64,000 nt of DNA from JAUXEH01 sp965533275 (lineage in GTDB: Bacteria; Acidobacteriota; Aminicenantia; Aminicenantales; Aminicenantaceae). Shown piece after piece: positions 33,541 to 42,765 of this stretch (positions are counted from its first letter, which is position 1; each line of letters opens with the position of its first letter). The stretch covers positions 1-64,000 of the forward strand of contig CBESWG010000001.1 in NCBI GenBank assembly GCA_965533275.1, in the 5' to 3' direction. The notes below the pieces were generated by a model that made no database searches, had not been told where the DNA came from, and was given only the letters and a program-made list of their open reading frames with translations. Made by a program: the position numbers and the translations under genes.

Positions 33541-34494
33541 TCAATCTTTATCGAGTTTCATGGAAACTCGGTTCTTGCCTAGCCATTTACTGTGGTCGGC
33601 CAGTTTTGCGGCCCTCTCCACCAGGCCGGACGCCGTGTCGCGGAGCTTAGCCAGAGTCGCGCCAACGGAGACCGTGGTCTTGATGAAGAGGTCGGCCTCA
33701 CGGAGATTGGACTGTTCCACCAACAGCCGCAGTTTATTAGCGACCAGGTCCAGTTTCTCCACGTCGACATTCAAGAGGACCACCAGAAACCGGTCCTTGT
33801 CCCAGCGTCCCACGACCTCGAAGAAGCGAGTGCTGCTCGACAGAGTCTGTGATATCATCTTGAGGACCTTGTCTCCTACAACGCTTCCGTAGGTCTCCCG
33901 GATGTCTTCCATACCGTCTATGTCGACACAGAGCACTCCGAACGAGAATCCAAGCTGTTTCATCTCTTCCAGCCGCGAATTCAGGTGCATTTCGAGATAG
34001 CGCTGGTTCCCCATGGAAGTGAGTGGATCCAGCAGCCCCATGCGCCGCAGCCCTTCCTCAGATTGGGGGAGAGTCACCTTGGGGGACTGCTCCCGAAAGG
34101 TCTCGACAGCAGCGATGATCTGGCCTTCCTGGCTTTTGATGGGGATGATGCGCATGTGTACCGGAAACCGGTGCCCCTCCTTGTGCTGAAGGTACGCCTC
34201 GAAGCTCCGGACATTGCCGTCTTCCAGAACTTGGGCCACAGGACAGCCTTTGCTGCAGGGAATGATGTCGGAATCCTCAGGATCGATAAGCACATTCTTG
34301 AGGCAGGTCTGACCCAATACATCCTCGGCCGTGTAGCCCGTCATCTGCTCGGATGATGCATTCCAGAAGATGACGTTCAGGCTTGGATCCAAGATGTTTA
34401 CGGCTTCCTGAAGGTTGTTGAGGAGCCGATCATAGAATCGATCCTCAGATTTTTCAGCCAGGATCGCGATCTTATTGTTTGTCATTTCATCCAC
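33541..34494 (-). CDS. PAS domain protein with degenerate GGDEF domain
   Basis: 317-aa signalling protein. A PAS domain spans residues 20-135 (LNNLQEAVNILDPSLNVIFWN, then GYTAEDVLGQTC and a cysteine-containing CSKGCP segment). A diguanylate-cyclase-like domain follows (LLDPLTSMGNQRYLEMHL, FGVLCVDIDGMEDIRETYG). The signature RxGGDEF loop reads GRWDKDRFLVVL, so only the third and fifth residues of GGDEF are kept and cyclase activity is unlikely. It may act as a sensor or GTP/c-di-GMP-binding regulator. Located 60 bases upstream of the HEAT/HD-GYP pair, same strand. Confidence 0.88.
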   Translation of the reverse strand: MDEMTNNKIAILAEKSEDRFYDRLLNNLQEAVNILDPSLNVIFWNASSEQMTGYTAEDVLGQTCLKNVLIDPEDSDIIPCSKGCPVAQVLEDGNVRSFEAYLQHKEGHRFPVHMRIIPIKSQEGQIIAAVETFREQSPKVTLPQSEEGLRRMGLLDPLTSMGNQRYLEMHLNSRLEEMKQLGFSFGVLCVDIDGMEDIRETYGSVVGDKVLKMISQTLSSSTRFFEVVGRWDKDRFLVVLLNVDVEKLDLVANKLRLLVEQSNLREADLFIKTTVSVGATLAKLRDTASGLVERAAKLADHSKWLGKNRVSMKLDKD

Positions 34495-34577
34495 TTTTTA
34501 CTTTTGCGATTGTTATTATTATATCCGAGAGATTTTCAGGAAGTCAATGAAGGGCAGGGTTTGTTATTACTGATAGT

Positions 34578-34624
34578 CATGAAATCATGGCGTTCTTGAC
34601 TTTTTGATAACCAGCAGTTATAAA
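34578..34624 (+). promoter_or_regulatory. Promoter of the XRE-ImmA gene with an upstream palindrome
   Basis: TTGACT (34596-34601), 17-bp spacer, TATAAA (34619-34624). Immediately upstream lies a 12-bp palindrome, CATGA-AA-TCATG (34578-34589), which could be the operator of the regulator encoded downstream. The ribosome-binding site is GAGGGG before ATG 34649. Confidence 0.55.
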
Positions 34625-34648
34625 AAATATATCCAATGAGGGGAAATC

Positions 34649-35689
34649 ATGCCGGGAAAATTGGGCGCAAAGCTACGTCGGGCACGGGAAAACCTGGGGC
34701 TTACTCAGGAAGAACTGTCCAAGGCCGTGGGGCTATCCAGCGAATTCATCTCGCTTCTTGAGATCGGGAAGCGGGCCCCCAGTCTGGATTCGCTTACAAG
34801 ACTGTCCGGATTTCTGAACAAGGAGATCGGATATTTTTTACAGGAACCCGAGGATAATTTCCAGACCCTCCGCCTGGAGAAAAATCTCAGCAAGGAGGCT
34901 CTGAGCATCATCAGACGCTTCCAGCGGTACTGTGAGGACTACCTGCGTGTCGAAGATCTGACGCAGCGGCGTGCGGAGCCGTCTCCCTTCTTCCAGAACG
35001 CTTCGCCTGCACGCCTGGCCTCAGAGGAGAGGAAACGCCTCGGCCTGGGAGACGAACCTATCCGTGACATCTTCTCACTGCTCGAGCTCAATGGGCTCAG
35101 GATACTTCGTCAGGTCATACCTGAGCAGGCCAAGATCGCTGGAATCTTCGTCTTCTTCGATGCTGAGCAGGCTGGTTTTGCCCTGATAGACGCAAGCAGA
35201 CCTCTGGGTGAACAGTGTATTGCAGCCGCTCACGAATACGGCCATTACCTGAAAGACCGTTTTGCCGGCCCTATCCTGGACAATCCAGATGTTTTTGTCG
35301 ACGAATACCTTCCCCTCTATCACCCCAGGGAAAAATTTGCCCAGCAGTTCGCGTATGACTTTCTTGTCCCTCCACAGAAATTGAAACATGTTATCACTAA
35401 GGAACTGCACACACGGAGTCTGCATTTCGAAGATGTGATCTTCCTTAAAAAATATTTCGGCGTAAAAACCTCCCATATGCTGACCATACTGCAAAAGCAG
35501 GATATCCTCCCTCCCCACCGCGCCAACGATTTCCGCGAGATTGATCACGCAGCCTTCGAGCGCTCCCTGTTTGGTGAAGTGGGAGCCGAGGAACTGCCTG
35601 GCAAGACGCGGATAAAGCTTATCCCATCAGACAGATACAAGATCCTCGGAGTTTCCGCCTTTCAAAAATCAGAGCGTGAAAAATCCTGA
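34649..35689 (+). CDS. XRE-family regulator with ImmA/IrrE metallopeptidase domain
   Basis: 346-aa fusion of a Cro/C1 helix-turn-helix (residues 5-65: LRRARENLGLTQEELSKAVG, SSEFISLLEIGKRAPS) and an IrrE/ImmA-type zinc peptidase domain (about 120-300). The metal motif is HEYGH (H195, E196, H199), with a downstream FAQQFAYDFLVPP helix carrying the usual alanine/glutamate-type third-ligand region. Such proteins bind DNA and, in phage or stress systems, cleave a repressor. No toxin or phage gene is adjacent. A palindrome upstream suggests autoregulation. Confidence 0.9.
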   Translation: MPGKLGAKLRRARENLGLTQEELSKAVGLSSEFISLLEIGKRAPSLDSLTRLSGFLNKEIGYFLQEPEDNFQTLRLEKNLSKEALSIIRRFQRYCEDYLRVEDLTQRRAEPSPFFQNASPARLASEERKRLGLGDEPIRDIFSLLELNGLRILRQVIPEQAKIAGIFVFFDAEQAGFALIDASRPLGEQCIAAAHEYGHYLKDRFAGPILDNPDVFVDEYLPLYHPREKFAQQFAYDFLVPPQKLKHVITKELHTRSLHFEDVIFLKKYFGVKTSHMLTILQKQDILPPHRANDFREIDHAAFERSLFGEVGAEELPGKTRIKLIPSDRYKILGVSAFQKSEREKS

Positions 35690-35737
35690 GGTGGCCGCTG
35701 AACACAACGGTTCCCCTGCTTCTCTCAAGTTGATTGA

Positions 35738-36322
35738 ATGAGCAGGCTACGGATCAAGAACATCACGGGAATTGGGGAAGTCTGTTTTAGCAAGAGTGCA
35801 CGGGCCCGGCGTTTGAATATAACCGTGAGGCCTCCCGGAAGGATCCGAGTGGCCGTTCCCCCCGGAGTTTCGCTGAAACAGGCCGAAGACTTTTTGCTTA
35901 AGAAGAAGGGATGGATCCAGAAACACCTACATCGGATGCACCAGGACGCGGTTCACTCACCTGACCGGCCGCAGATAGCATCTCCCCTGAAGGAATCGGA
36001 GGCCCGTGACCTTCTCAGACAGAGGGTGGGCGAACTGGCCGCACTCTATGGTTTCACCTACAACCGGATCTTCATCCGGAGGCAGCGAACACGCTGGGGA
36101 AGCTGTTCCGGGCAAAACAACATCAATCTGAACCTCAAACTGGTCACACTCCCGGCCATGCTGCGTGACTATGTGATCCTGCACGAGCTGCTGCACACAC
36201 GCATCAAAAACCATGGAGATGACTTCTGGTCCGAGCTGAACAGATTTGTGGGTGATGCCCGGGGGCTGCGTGATCGGCTGAACCGGGTTCCGCTCGACGA
36301 TGAACCGCCTTCCCAGGCTTGA
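35738..36322 (+). CDS. YgjP-like (DUF45) metallopeptidase
   Basis: 194-aa zinc-metallopeptidase-like protein, M48-related. The HELLHTRIKNHGDDFW segment supplies HExxH and a third histidine; RTRWGSCSGQNNINLNLKLV is the conserved strand before it. The N-terminal third (ARRLNITVRPPGRIRVAVPPG) is the usual YgjP beta domain. Function unknown; E. coli YgjP is linked to UTP pyrophosphatase/metalloprotease activity. Cotranscription with the preceding ImmA-type gene (48 bases) is possible. Confidence 0.88.
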   Translation: MSRLRIKNITGIGEVCFSKSARARRLNITVRPPGRIRVAVPPGVSLKQAEDFLLKKKGWIQKHLHRMHQDAVHSPDRPQIASPLKESEARDLLRQRVGELAALYGFTYNRIFIRRQRTRWGSCSGQNNINLNLKLVTLPAMLRDYVILHELLHTRIKNHGDDFWSELNRFVGDARGLRDRLNRVPLDDEPPSQA

Positions 36323-36376
36323 AAAAGGTTGGGAGGGCGATCACAGTGTGCTATAGTGAAGACAAAGGGTGGGCAT

Positions 36377-38785
36377 GTGAAGAAGTCTCACTTCGTTCTC
36401 CAATTGGCTGTCGGTGTCGTTTTGATGCTGGTGAGCATCTACGGATATTTCCAGCTGAATGGGACCTGGCTTTCTCAGGAGGCTTTAGCTCTGGTGGAGG
36501 AGGTTCTGGGAAACGAGGGACAACAGGTCCTCCTCGACGGAGGCGTGGTCGAGGAACGGATCGAGCTGGAATACTACCTCTGCCGACGCATCAGCGGAAA
36601 ACGTGTGGGAGATCACGTCCGGCTGGAATTCAACGGACCAAATGCAGAAGCCACAAGATCGTTCCCGCTTATCGCCTATTTTGAGGCGGTGCAATTTTCC
36701 AACATCCATTTGATCGTCATGGGCCTCTCTTCGCTGATCGGTTTCGTCGTATTTGTGTTAAAGAAGGAAGATGTGGGGGCCCGGCTGCTCTATTGGGGGA
36801 TCCTGACCTTTGCCACGGCAGAGGTCATTACCGGAGGATTCCACTGCCTGGATGACACGTGGCTGTCCTATGTCCCTGCCGTCTGTTTCCACATCTGCTA
36901 CGCCTTGGCGCCGACGATTCTCCTGCATTTTTCTCTCACATTCTCCCCGGACCGTCCCCGGACGCGGATCGGCTGGGTCTATGCTGCGGCTCTCCTGTTC
37001 ATCCTGGTCCTGGAGATTCTGTTTCTTAAGGCGAGCCTCACGCATTCCATCGAGGCCTACCGCCTCTATTTGTCCGTTTTCTATTTTTTCCGGATCTATG
37101 TCTTTGCCTGCATCCTAGCCGCTGTGCTCCATCTCCTCCTCATATACCGGCATGCCTCTCTGGAAGAGGCTCGGGCCCGGATCAAATGGATCCTGTATGG
37201 ACTTTTTCTCGGCTTGGGGCCTTTTGTACTGCTCTATCTCCTGCCAAAGATCCTCACACTGTCAGAGCCTGTTTCCATGGAGGTGGCCATGGCGTTTTCT
37301 CCCATGGTCATGGTGGGAGCGGCCATCGCCATCATCCGCTACCGGCTCCTGGATATCGAGATCGTCATCAACCGCAGCCTGGTCTATTCCATCCTCACGA
37401 TATTTGTGGTGGGACTCTACCTCTTCCTAGTGAGGCTGCTGCAGGGAATGTTTTCCCATCTCTTGGAGGTCACAGATGCCGCGGTGTCCGCACTTGCTGC
37501 CTTTGGAGCCGCATTGGTCCTGCATCCGGCCAGAAAGAAGATCCAGAAATTTGTGGACAGAGCGTTCTTTCGTGTCGCCTATGACTATCAGAAAAGCATC
37601 CAGGCTTTCACCGCCTCGGCTTCCGGTGAGATTGATCCGCACCGTCTTCTCGACACGATGCTCCAACAGATCGAATCAGTCCTGCCTGTTTCACGGATGG
37701 GGGTGCTCATCCAATTGGCGCGTGGCGATGAAAGGAGCCTTTTCCTGTCAAGAGGACCGCGGGACAGCCTGGTGCGGGTGGCTGCCTTTTTGAAGGAGGG
37801 AAGTGACCTGCCGCAGGGACAAATGAAGAGCCTCAGCTTTCATGAGCAGATCGAATTCTCACATGAAGGACTTTTAAAAGAAGAGGGCTGGGACCTGGTG
37901 TTCCCCGTGGCCTTCACGCTGCCCAGCTTGACAGGGATTGTCGCCCTGGGCTCTAAGCGCTCAGGCCAGCGTTTTGGACGTGAGGACTTGGCTCTCCTGA
38001 GAACCTTGATCCAGGAGTTTGGCGGGAATCTGGAGAGGATACGGCTCCAGGAAGAAGTTGTGTATGAGCGCGCTGAAAAGGACAAGCTTGATGAGCTTAA
38101 CAAACTCAAGACGGAGTTCATCTCAGCGGTCTCGCATGAACTGCGAACACCCATGAGTACACTGAGCAGCCTCACGGATCTCCTGCAGGAAGACCGGATC
38201 AGCAAAGACAAAACGAAACGGGAAAGGCTGCTGCAGCTGATGTCGGATGAATGCACACGCCTCTCTCAGTTCCTACACAATATCCTCGATACCGGCAGGA
38301 TCGAACGGGAGAGTATGTCCTATTCCCTTGCAGAATCGGATCTTACGGATGTCGTTCAAGAGACTATTCCTCTGTTCGAGCACTGCCTGGAAAAGGAAGG
38401 TTTCACATATCATCTCACGCTCCCTTCCCATCCCGTACGGCTCAATCTGGACAGGGATGCCGTCAAACAGGCTCTGACCAATCTGATAGACAATGCGATC
38501 AAATATTCGAAAGAACGGCCGGAGATATTCATTGCTCTCACGGAGCATGATCGATGGATCGCGCTCTCGGTCGAAGACCGGGGGATCGGAATCTCTCCGC
38601 TAGAGCAGCAGAACATTTTCGAGGGATTCTACAGAGGAAAAACAGCCGCCCATGAAAATCCGGGAGGAGTGGGGATCGGGCTGAAGATCGTGAAACACAT
38701 CTTGGAAGCCCATTCCGGCAGGGTGAGGGTGGAAAGCACTCCCGGTCTGGGCAGTAAATTCATATTGGAGTTTCCAAAACCATGA
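36377..38785 (+). CDS. Membrane sensor histidine kinase
   Basis: 802-aa sensor kinase. It begins with a signal-anchor helix (residues 6-28), an extracytoplasmic stretch of about 90 residues, then a group of 7-8 hydrophobic helices to about residue 380. A GAF-like segment (about 410-555) precedes the kinase core: FISAVSHELRTPMSTL (phosphoacceptor His), NLIDNAIKYS (N box), VEDRGIGIS (G1) and GGVGIGLKIVKHIL (G2). I chose GTG 36377 because it places MKKS before the first helix; an in-frame TTG at 36329 and GTG at 36356 are alternatives. The stop overlaps the response-regulator start by 4 bases. Confidence 0.88.
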   Translation: MKKSHFVLQLAVGVVLMLVSIYGYFQLNGTWLSQEALALVEEVLGNEGQQVLLDGGVVEERIELEYYLCRRISGKRVGDHVRLEFNGPNAEATRSFPLIAYFEAVQFSNIHLIVMGLSSLIGFVVFVLKKEDVGARLLYWGILTFATAEVITGGFHCLDDTWLSYVPAVCFHICYALAPTILLHFSLTFSPDRPRTRIGWVYAAALLFILVLEILFLKASLTHSIEAYRLYLSVFYFFRIYVFACILAAVLHLLLIYRHASLEEARARIKWILYGLFLGLGPFVLLYLLPKILTLSEPVSMEVAMAFSPMVMVGAAIAIIRYRLLDIEIVINRSLVYSILTIFVVGLYLFLVRLLQGMFSHLLEVTDAAVSALAAFGAALVLHPARKKIQKFVDRAFFRVAYDYQKSIQAFTASASGEIDPHRLLDTMLQQIESVLPVSRMGVLIQLARGDERSLFLSRGPRDSLVRVAAFLKEGSDLPQGQMKSLSFHEQIEFSHEGLLKEEGWDLVFPVAFTLPSLTGIVALGSKRSGQRFGREDLALLRTLIQEFGGNLERIRLQEEVVYERAEKDKLDELNKLKTEFISAVSHELRTPMSTLSSLTDLLQEDRISKDKTKRERLLQLMSDECTRLSQFLHNILDTGRIERESMSYSLAESDLTDVVQETIPLFEHCLEKEGFTYHLTLPSHPVRLNLDRDAVKQALTNLIDNAIKYSKERPEIFIALTEHDRWIALSVEDRGIGISPLEQQNIFEGFYRGKTAAHENPGGVGIGLKIVKHILEAHSGRVRVESTPGLGSKFILEFPKP

Positions 38786-39474
38786 AGCGTATATTGATCA
38801 TCGAAGACGATATGGCCCTGGCGGAGACACTGATAACCGCCTTGGAAATGGAAAACTATGAGGCGTTACATGCAGCGAACGGGGATGAAGGTTTGCAGGT
38901 GGCGCGTGGAAATGGGTTCGACCTGATCCTGCTCGACCTGATCCTGCCCAGAATGACAGGTTTCGAAGTGTGTCAAAAGCTGCGGGAGGCTGGGGTGTCG
39001 ACACCTCTGATATTCATGACCGGGGAGAAAAAAGAGGAGATCGATAAGGTGTTGGGCCTGGAGATGGGAGGGGATGACTACCTCACCAAGCCCTTCGGAA
39101 TTCGAGAACTCCTGGCCCGCATCAAAGCCGTTTTGAGGCGCTCTCAACAGCCCCTCCCTGAGCCGGAGGAGTATGCCTTTGGGGATATCCGGCTTGATTT
39201 TAAGAAACAGACGGCATTCAGGGGGGGGGAGGAACTGCGCTTGACTGCCAAGGAGTTCGGGCTGATGCGGCTCCTCATCCAGAATGAGGGGGGCGTCGTC
39301 ACGCGTGACACAATCCTGAACGAGGTCTGGGGATATGACAAGTTCCCGGTCACGAGGACCGTGGATACATTCATCCACAGCCTGCGGAGCAAGATAGAAG
39401 GGGATCCATCCAATCCCAGACATCTGTTGACGGCACACGGGGTTGGCTACAGATTCGTAAAAGAACCAACCTGA
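38782..39474 (+). CDS. OmpR/PhoB-family response regulator
   Basis: 230-aa two-component regulator, cognate to the kinase it overlaps. The receiver has the acidic pair in IIEDDMAL, phosphoacceptor D52 (LILLDLILP), T in FMTGEKK and K in LTKPFG. The winged-helix DNA-binding domain follows from about residue 130: LRLTAKEFGLMRLLIQNEGGVVTRDTILNEVWG and RTVDTFIHSLRSKIEGD. Its targets cannot be read from the sequence. Confidence 0.95.
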   Translation: MKRILIIEDDMALAETLITALEMENYEALHAANGDEGLQVARGNGFDLILLDLILPRMTGFEVCQKLREAGVSTPLIFMTGEKKEEIDKVLGLEMGGDDYLTKPFGIRELLARIKAVLRRSQQPLPEPEEYAFGDIRLDFKKQTAFRGGEELRLTAKEFGLMRLLIQNEGGVVTRDTILNEVWGYDKFPVTRTVDTFIHSLRSKIEGDPSNPRHLLTAHGVGYRFVKEPT

Positions 39475-39503
39475 TAGGCTGCTAACGGGCTCGTTAGGAA
39501 ATA

Positions 39504-40958
39504 CTACTTGAGTTCCGAGAGCAGGTGGATGAGAAAGTTCCAGAATTTCTCCACCGATGGGATGTTGACTTTTTCGCTCGGCGAATGGGGAAATTTGATG
39601 GTGGGTCCGAACGAGATCATGTCCATCCCCGCGTATTGTTCCCCAATGATGCCGCACTCCAGCCCCGCATGGATGGCCGCGATATGGGCCTCCTGGCCGA
39701 ATTGACCCTGATAGACATCCTTGAGCTTCTGGAGCAGTGGAGACTGCAGGTTGGGCTTCCACCCGGGATAACCTTCCTCGAGCATGATCTCCGCTCCGGC
39801 CAGGCCGCTCAAGGCGGCCAGGATGCCTCGCGTGCCTTCCAGGGCCGTGGCGATGGAACTGCGGGTGCTGCAGATAATCTCGGCCTTGTTTTCCTGCGTG
39901 TGGATCACAGCCAGATTGGTCGAGGTCTCCACGAGGCCCTCCATCTCGGGATGCATGGCGATGACGCCATGGGGCATAACAAACAGGAACTCTATCAGTT
40001 TTTTATGGGAAGAAGCCGTGAGTACCGAGGATATCTCGGCATCCATCTTCTCTATGCTGATCTTTGCATCCGGATCTACGACCTTTAGTTCGTCCTTTAT
40101 GCCGTCAAAGGCCGCGTGCACTGCAGCGGAGAAATCGTTGAGTACTCCGCTCTCCAGCTGGACCGTGGCCAGGGCTTCCCTGGGGATCGCATTGCGGAGG
40201 TTCCCGCCTTCCACGTTGGCCAGTTTGAAGTGAGGCTTGTGTCCGGCTTCCCAGAGAACGCGAGCGAGAAGCTTTATGGCGTTGCCGCGACCCAGATTGA
40301 TATCCACGCCGGAATGTCCGCCCTGCAGGCCCGATATCTTTACCGTATATGCCTCGACTGGGCCGGGGGGTTCCCTGTCCAGGGCTATGCTGATCAGTGA
40401 GTCCGCCCCGCCGGCACATCCGATGGTGAATTCTCCTTCATCCTCGCTGTCGAGGTTGAGGAGCCGAGTCCCCTTGAGGAAGTCCGGCTCGATGTGTGTT
40501 GCTCCGGTCAATCCGGTCTCTTCTTCTACAGTGAACAGGAATTCCAGGGGAGGGTGGACCAGAGTGTCGTCCTCCATGATTGCCATTCCGGCGCCGTTCC
40601 CGATGCCGTTATCGGCACCCAAGGTCGTTCCCTGTGCCTGGACCCAATCCTCCACGATCTCTGCCTGGATCGGATCCTTTTCAAAATCGAAATCAACATC
40701 CGAGTTTTTCTCACAGACCATGTCGAGGTGTCCCTGGAGGATGACACCGGGAGCGTCCTCCATCCCCCGTGAAGCCTTTTTCGAGACCACTACGTTGCCC
40801 ACATCGTCGCGTTTCCACTCGAGGTTGTTTTTCTTCGCCACTGAGATGATGTAATCCCCCAGGGCTTTCTCGTTCCCGGAACCATGCGGGATCTTTAGAA
40901 ATTCTTCGAAGTGTTTCCACAATCCGGTTGGGTTGAGATCACCTAGATTGGCTGTCAT
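39504..40958 (-). CDS. pepD: Aminoacyl-histidine dipeptidase (M20C)
   Basis: 484-aa cytosolic zinc dipeptidase of the M20 family, cleaving Xaa-His and many other dipeptides. Metal-site motifs are visible: GVILQGHLDMVCEKN (first His and Asp), TTLGADNGIGNGAGMAIME (bridging Asp), FTVEEETGLTGA (catalytic Glu pair) and NLDSEDEGEFTIGCAGG. LQGGHSGVDINLGRGNAIKLL marks the lid domain. Ribosome-binding site GGGAGGTACAGC before the ATG. With ftcD downstream on the same strand (124-bp gap), histidine-containing dipeptide use is a plausible theme. Confidence 0.94.
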   Translation of the reverse strand: MTANLGDLNPTGLWKHFEEFLKIPHGSGNEKALGDYIISVAKKNNLEWKRDDVGNVVVSKKASRGMEDAPGVILQGHLDMVCEKNSDVDFDFEKDPIQAEIVEDWVQAQGTTLGADNGIGNGAGMAIMEDDTLVHPPLEFLFTVEEETGLTGATHIEPDFLKGTRLLNLDSEDEGEFTIGCAGGADSLISIALDREPPGPVEAYTVKISGLQGGHSGVDINLGRGNAIKLLARVLWEAGHKPHFKLANVEGGNLRNAIPREALATVQLESGVLNDFSAAVHAAFDGIKDELKVVDPDAKISIEKMDAEISSVLTASSHKKLIEFLFVMPHGVIAMHPEMEGLVETSTNLAVIHTQENKAEIICSTRSSIATALEGTRGILAALSGLAGAEIMLEEGYPGWKPNLQSPLLQKLKDVYQGQFGQEAHIAAIHAGLECGIIGEQYAGMDMISFGPTIKFPHSPSEKVNIPSVEKFWNFLIHLLSELK

Positions 40959-41082
40959 GCTGTACCTCCCATACCAAGTAGTAAGATTGAAATTATTATT
41001 TTTGATAACTACGAATTTTCACATAAAATGCGGCCCGGTTCAAGAAAAACTTAGCCCTGAATTTGGCCGATCTCACCTTCCA

Positions 41083-42765
41083 TCATGGCAGGTTGTGCCG
41101 CAATTCCTTTTCCATCAGGGCCCGGATTTCCTTGCCCAGGTTTGCGGCCTCGTCCTTGAGTCTCGTGGCCTCAGCCTCCATCTCCTCAACGAATCCTTGA
41201 GCCTGGATGTCAGGAAGATTGATGAGGACATTGTAGTAGGCCCCCTCCGCACCGGCCTGGCCGGTGAGGGCAGCCACGCCGGCGTCACTCAGGGAGTTCT
41301 TGTTGCCGGAGAGTGCCACCTCCCTGGCCAGCTTGATCGTCTCTACACAATTCTGCAGGACCGTGAAGGGGATCCGGGTCGCCTCTTGAGTGGCATTTTC
41401 AATGGCTTCGGCACGCTCGCATTTCTGTTCGTCCGTCTTCATGGGAAGGCGGGAGCAGTCCATGACGCGGTTGAATGCCAGCGTATCCAGGTCGATGGCG
41501 CGCAGCAGATCCTCTTTGAGGGCCTGCCCTCGCTCTGCCAGCTCCTTGACCGTATCCTGGACAGCTTTGTACTCCTTTTTCCCCACGGTCAGGTTGGAGA
41601 CCATGGCGGATAGAGAGGCGGAGAGGGCGCCGCAGAGCGCGGCTGTGCTCCCCCCTCCAGGAGCCGGGGAGTCCATGGAAAGCTCATTGCTGAATCCCCG
41701 TAAACTCAGGTCAACAAGCGAATCCTCCACATCTTTGAACTGATATTCGATGATCTTTTTCTGGGGATCGAATTCGGCCACGTCATCGAGCCCGAGGGAC
41801 AAGACGGCGATGCGGATCAGTTCCTCTTCCGGTACGCCGGCGCTCTTTCCCTGCTTCTTCAAAAAATAGCGGCCCGCCATGAGCATGGCTTCCTTGGGGA
41901 TCAAGCCCACCAGTTCGCTTCCGGTAACTCGGCATCCGATCGACTCCGCCTCTTTGATGACCTCGTCGAAGACCAGGTGGGGGGGAGAGATGTGATAGTT
42001 GGTGAAGTTGATAGAGATCTGGGCGATCTGATAATCCTCGACATACCATCCGACAGCCTTGACCTCTTTGAACTTACCCGTGACCTTGATGGTCTTGCCG
42101 TTCTCGTCTCGGACGATCTTATCGTCTGCATCGCGCTTGGCGCGGCCGCGTTCCCTTATGTTGAGGGCGATATGCTGCGCGGATTTGCGTTCGCGTGTGT
42201 TGAGGTTGACGTTGTAGGCGATCAGGAACTCACGGGCGCCGATGGCCGTTGCCCCAGCTGAGGGATTGAACACGGCCTCGCCGTAATCCGGTTCCCATTC
42301 CGGATCCTTGAGTTTTTCCTCCAGGCCCTCGTATTCTCCTGCCCGGACGGTAGCCAGATTCCGCCTCTCGGGCTTCTGGGCCGCCGCCTCGTAGAGGTAA
42401 ACAGGTATCTGCAGCTCCGCGCCCACGCGTCTTGCCAGTTTGTGAGCCAGTTCGACACAGTCTTCCATCGTGATACCGCTCACCGGTACGAATGGGCAGA
42501 CGTCGGTGGCGCCCATCCGGCTGTGCGCTCCTGTGTGCTTGCTCATGTCGATCACTTCCGAGGCCTTCCGGATCGCTTTGAAGGCGGCTTCCAGGGCCGC
42601 TTCCGGAGTCCCGATAAACGTGACTACCGTCCGGTTTGTCGAGTCGCCGGGATCCACATCCAGGAGCTGTACTCCCTCGGAGGATTCGATCTCCTTGGTT
42701 ATGGTCTTGATCTTTTCAAGATCTCTGCCTTCGCTGAAATTGGGGACACATTCCACCAGCTTCAT
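41083..42765 (-). CDS. ftcD: Glutamate formiminotransferase / formimidoyl-THF cyclodeaminase fusion
   Basis: 560-aa bifunctional enzyme linking histidine breakdown to one-carbon metabolism. The formiminotransferase half (1-330) has VECVPNFSEGRD at the start and SKHTGAHSRMGATD with the catalytic histidine (H81). The cyclodeaminase half (about 350-560) has APGGGSTAALCGALSASL, MVSNLTVGKK and a helical end. Most bacteria encode the halves separately or lack them; the fused form resembles the animal enzyme. No other hut gene is in the window. The start overlaps nothing; the stop of the upstream M16 gene... lies on the upstream side, where the M16 protein ends at 42762, a 4-base overlap with this start. 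Confidence 0.94.
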   Translation of the reverse strand: MKLVECVPNFSEGRDLEKIKTITKEIESSEGVQLLDVDPGDSTNRTVVTFIGTPEAALEAAFKAIRKASEVIDMSKHTGAHSRMGATDVCPFVPVSGITMEDCVELAHKLARRVGAELQIPVYLYEAAAQKPERRNLATVRAGEYEGLEEKLKDPEWEPDYGEAVFNPSAGATAIGAREFLIAYNVNLNTRERKSAQHIALNIRERGRAKRDADDKIVRDENGKTIKVTGKFKEVKAVGWYVEDYQIAQISINFTNYHISPPHLVFDEVIKEAESIGCRVTGSELVGLIPKEAMLMAGRYFLKKQGKSAGVPEEELIRIAVLSLGLDDVAEFDPQKKIIEYQFKDVEDSLVDLSLRGFSNELSMDSPAPGGGSTAALCGALSASLSAMVSNLTVGKKEYKAVQDTVKELAERGQALKEDLLRAIDLDTLAFNRVMDCSRLPMKTDEQKCERAEAIENATQEATRIPFTVLQNCVETIKLAREVALSGNKNSLSDAGVAALTGQAGAEGAYYNVLINLPDIQAQGFVEEMEAEATRLKDEAANLGKEIRALMEKELRHNLP

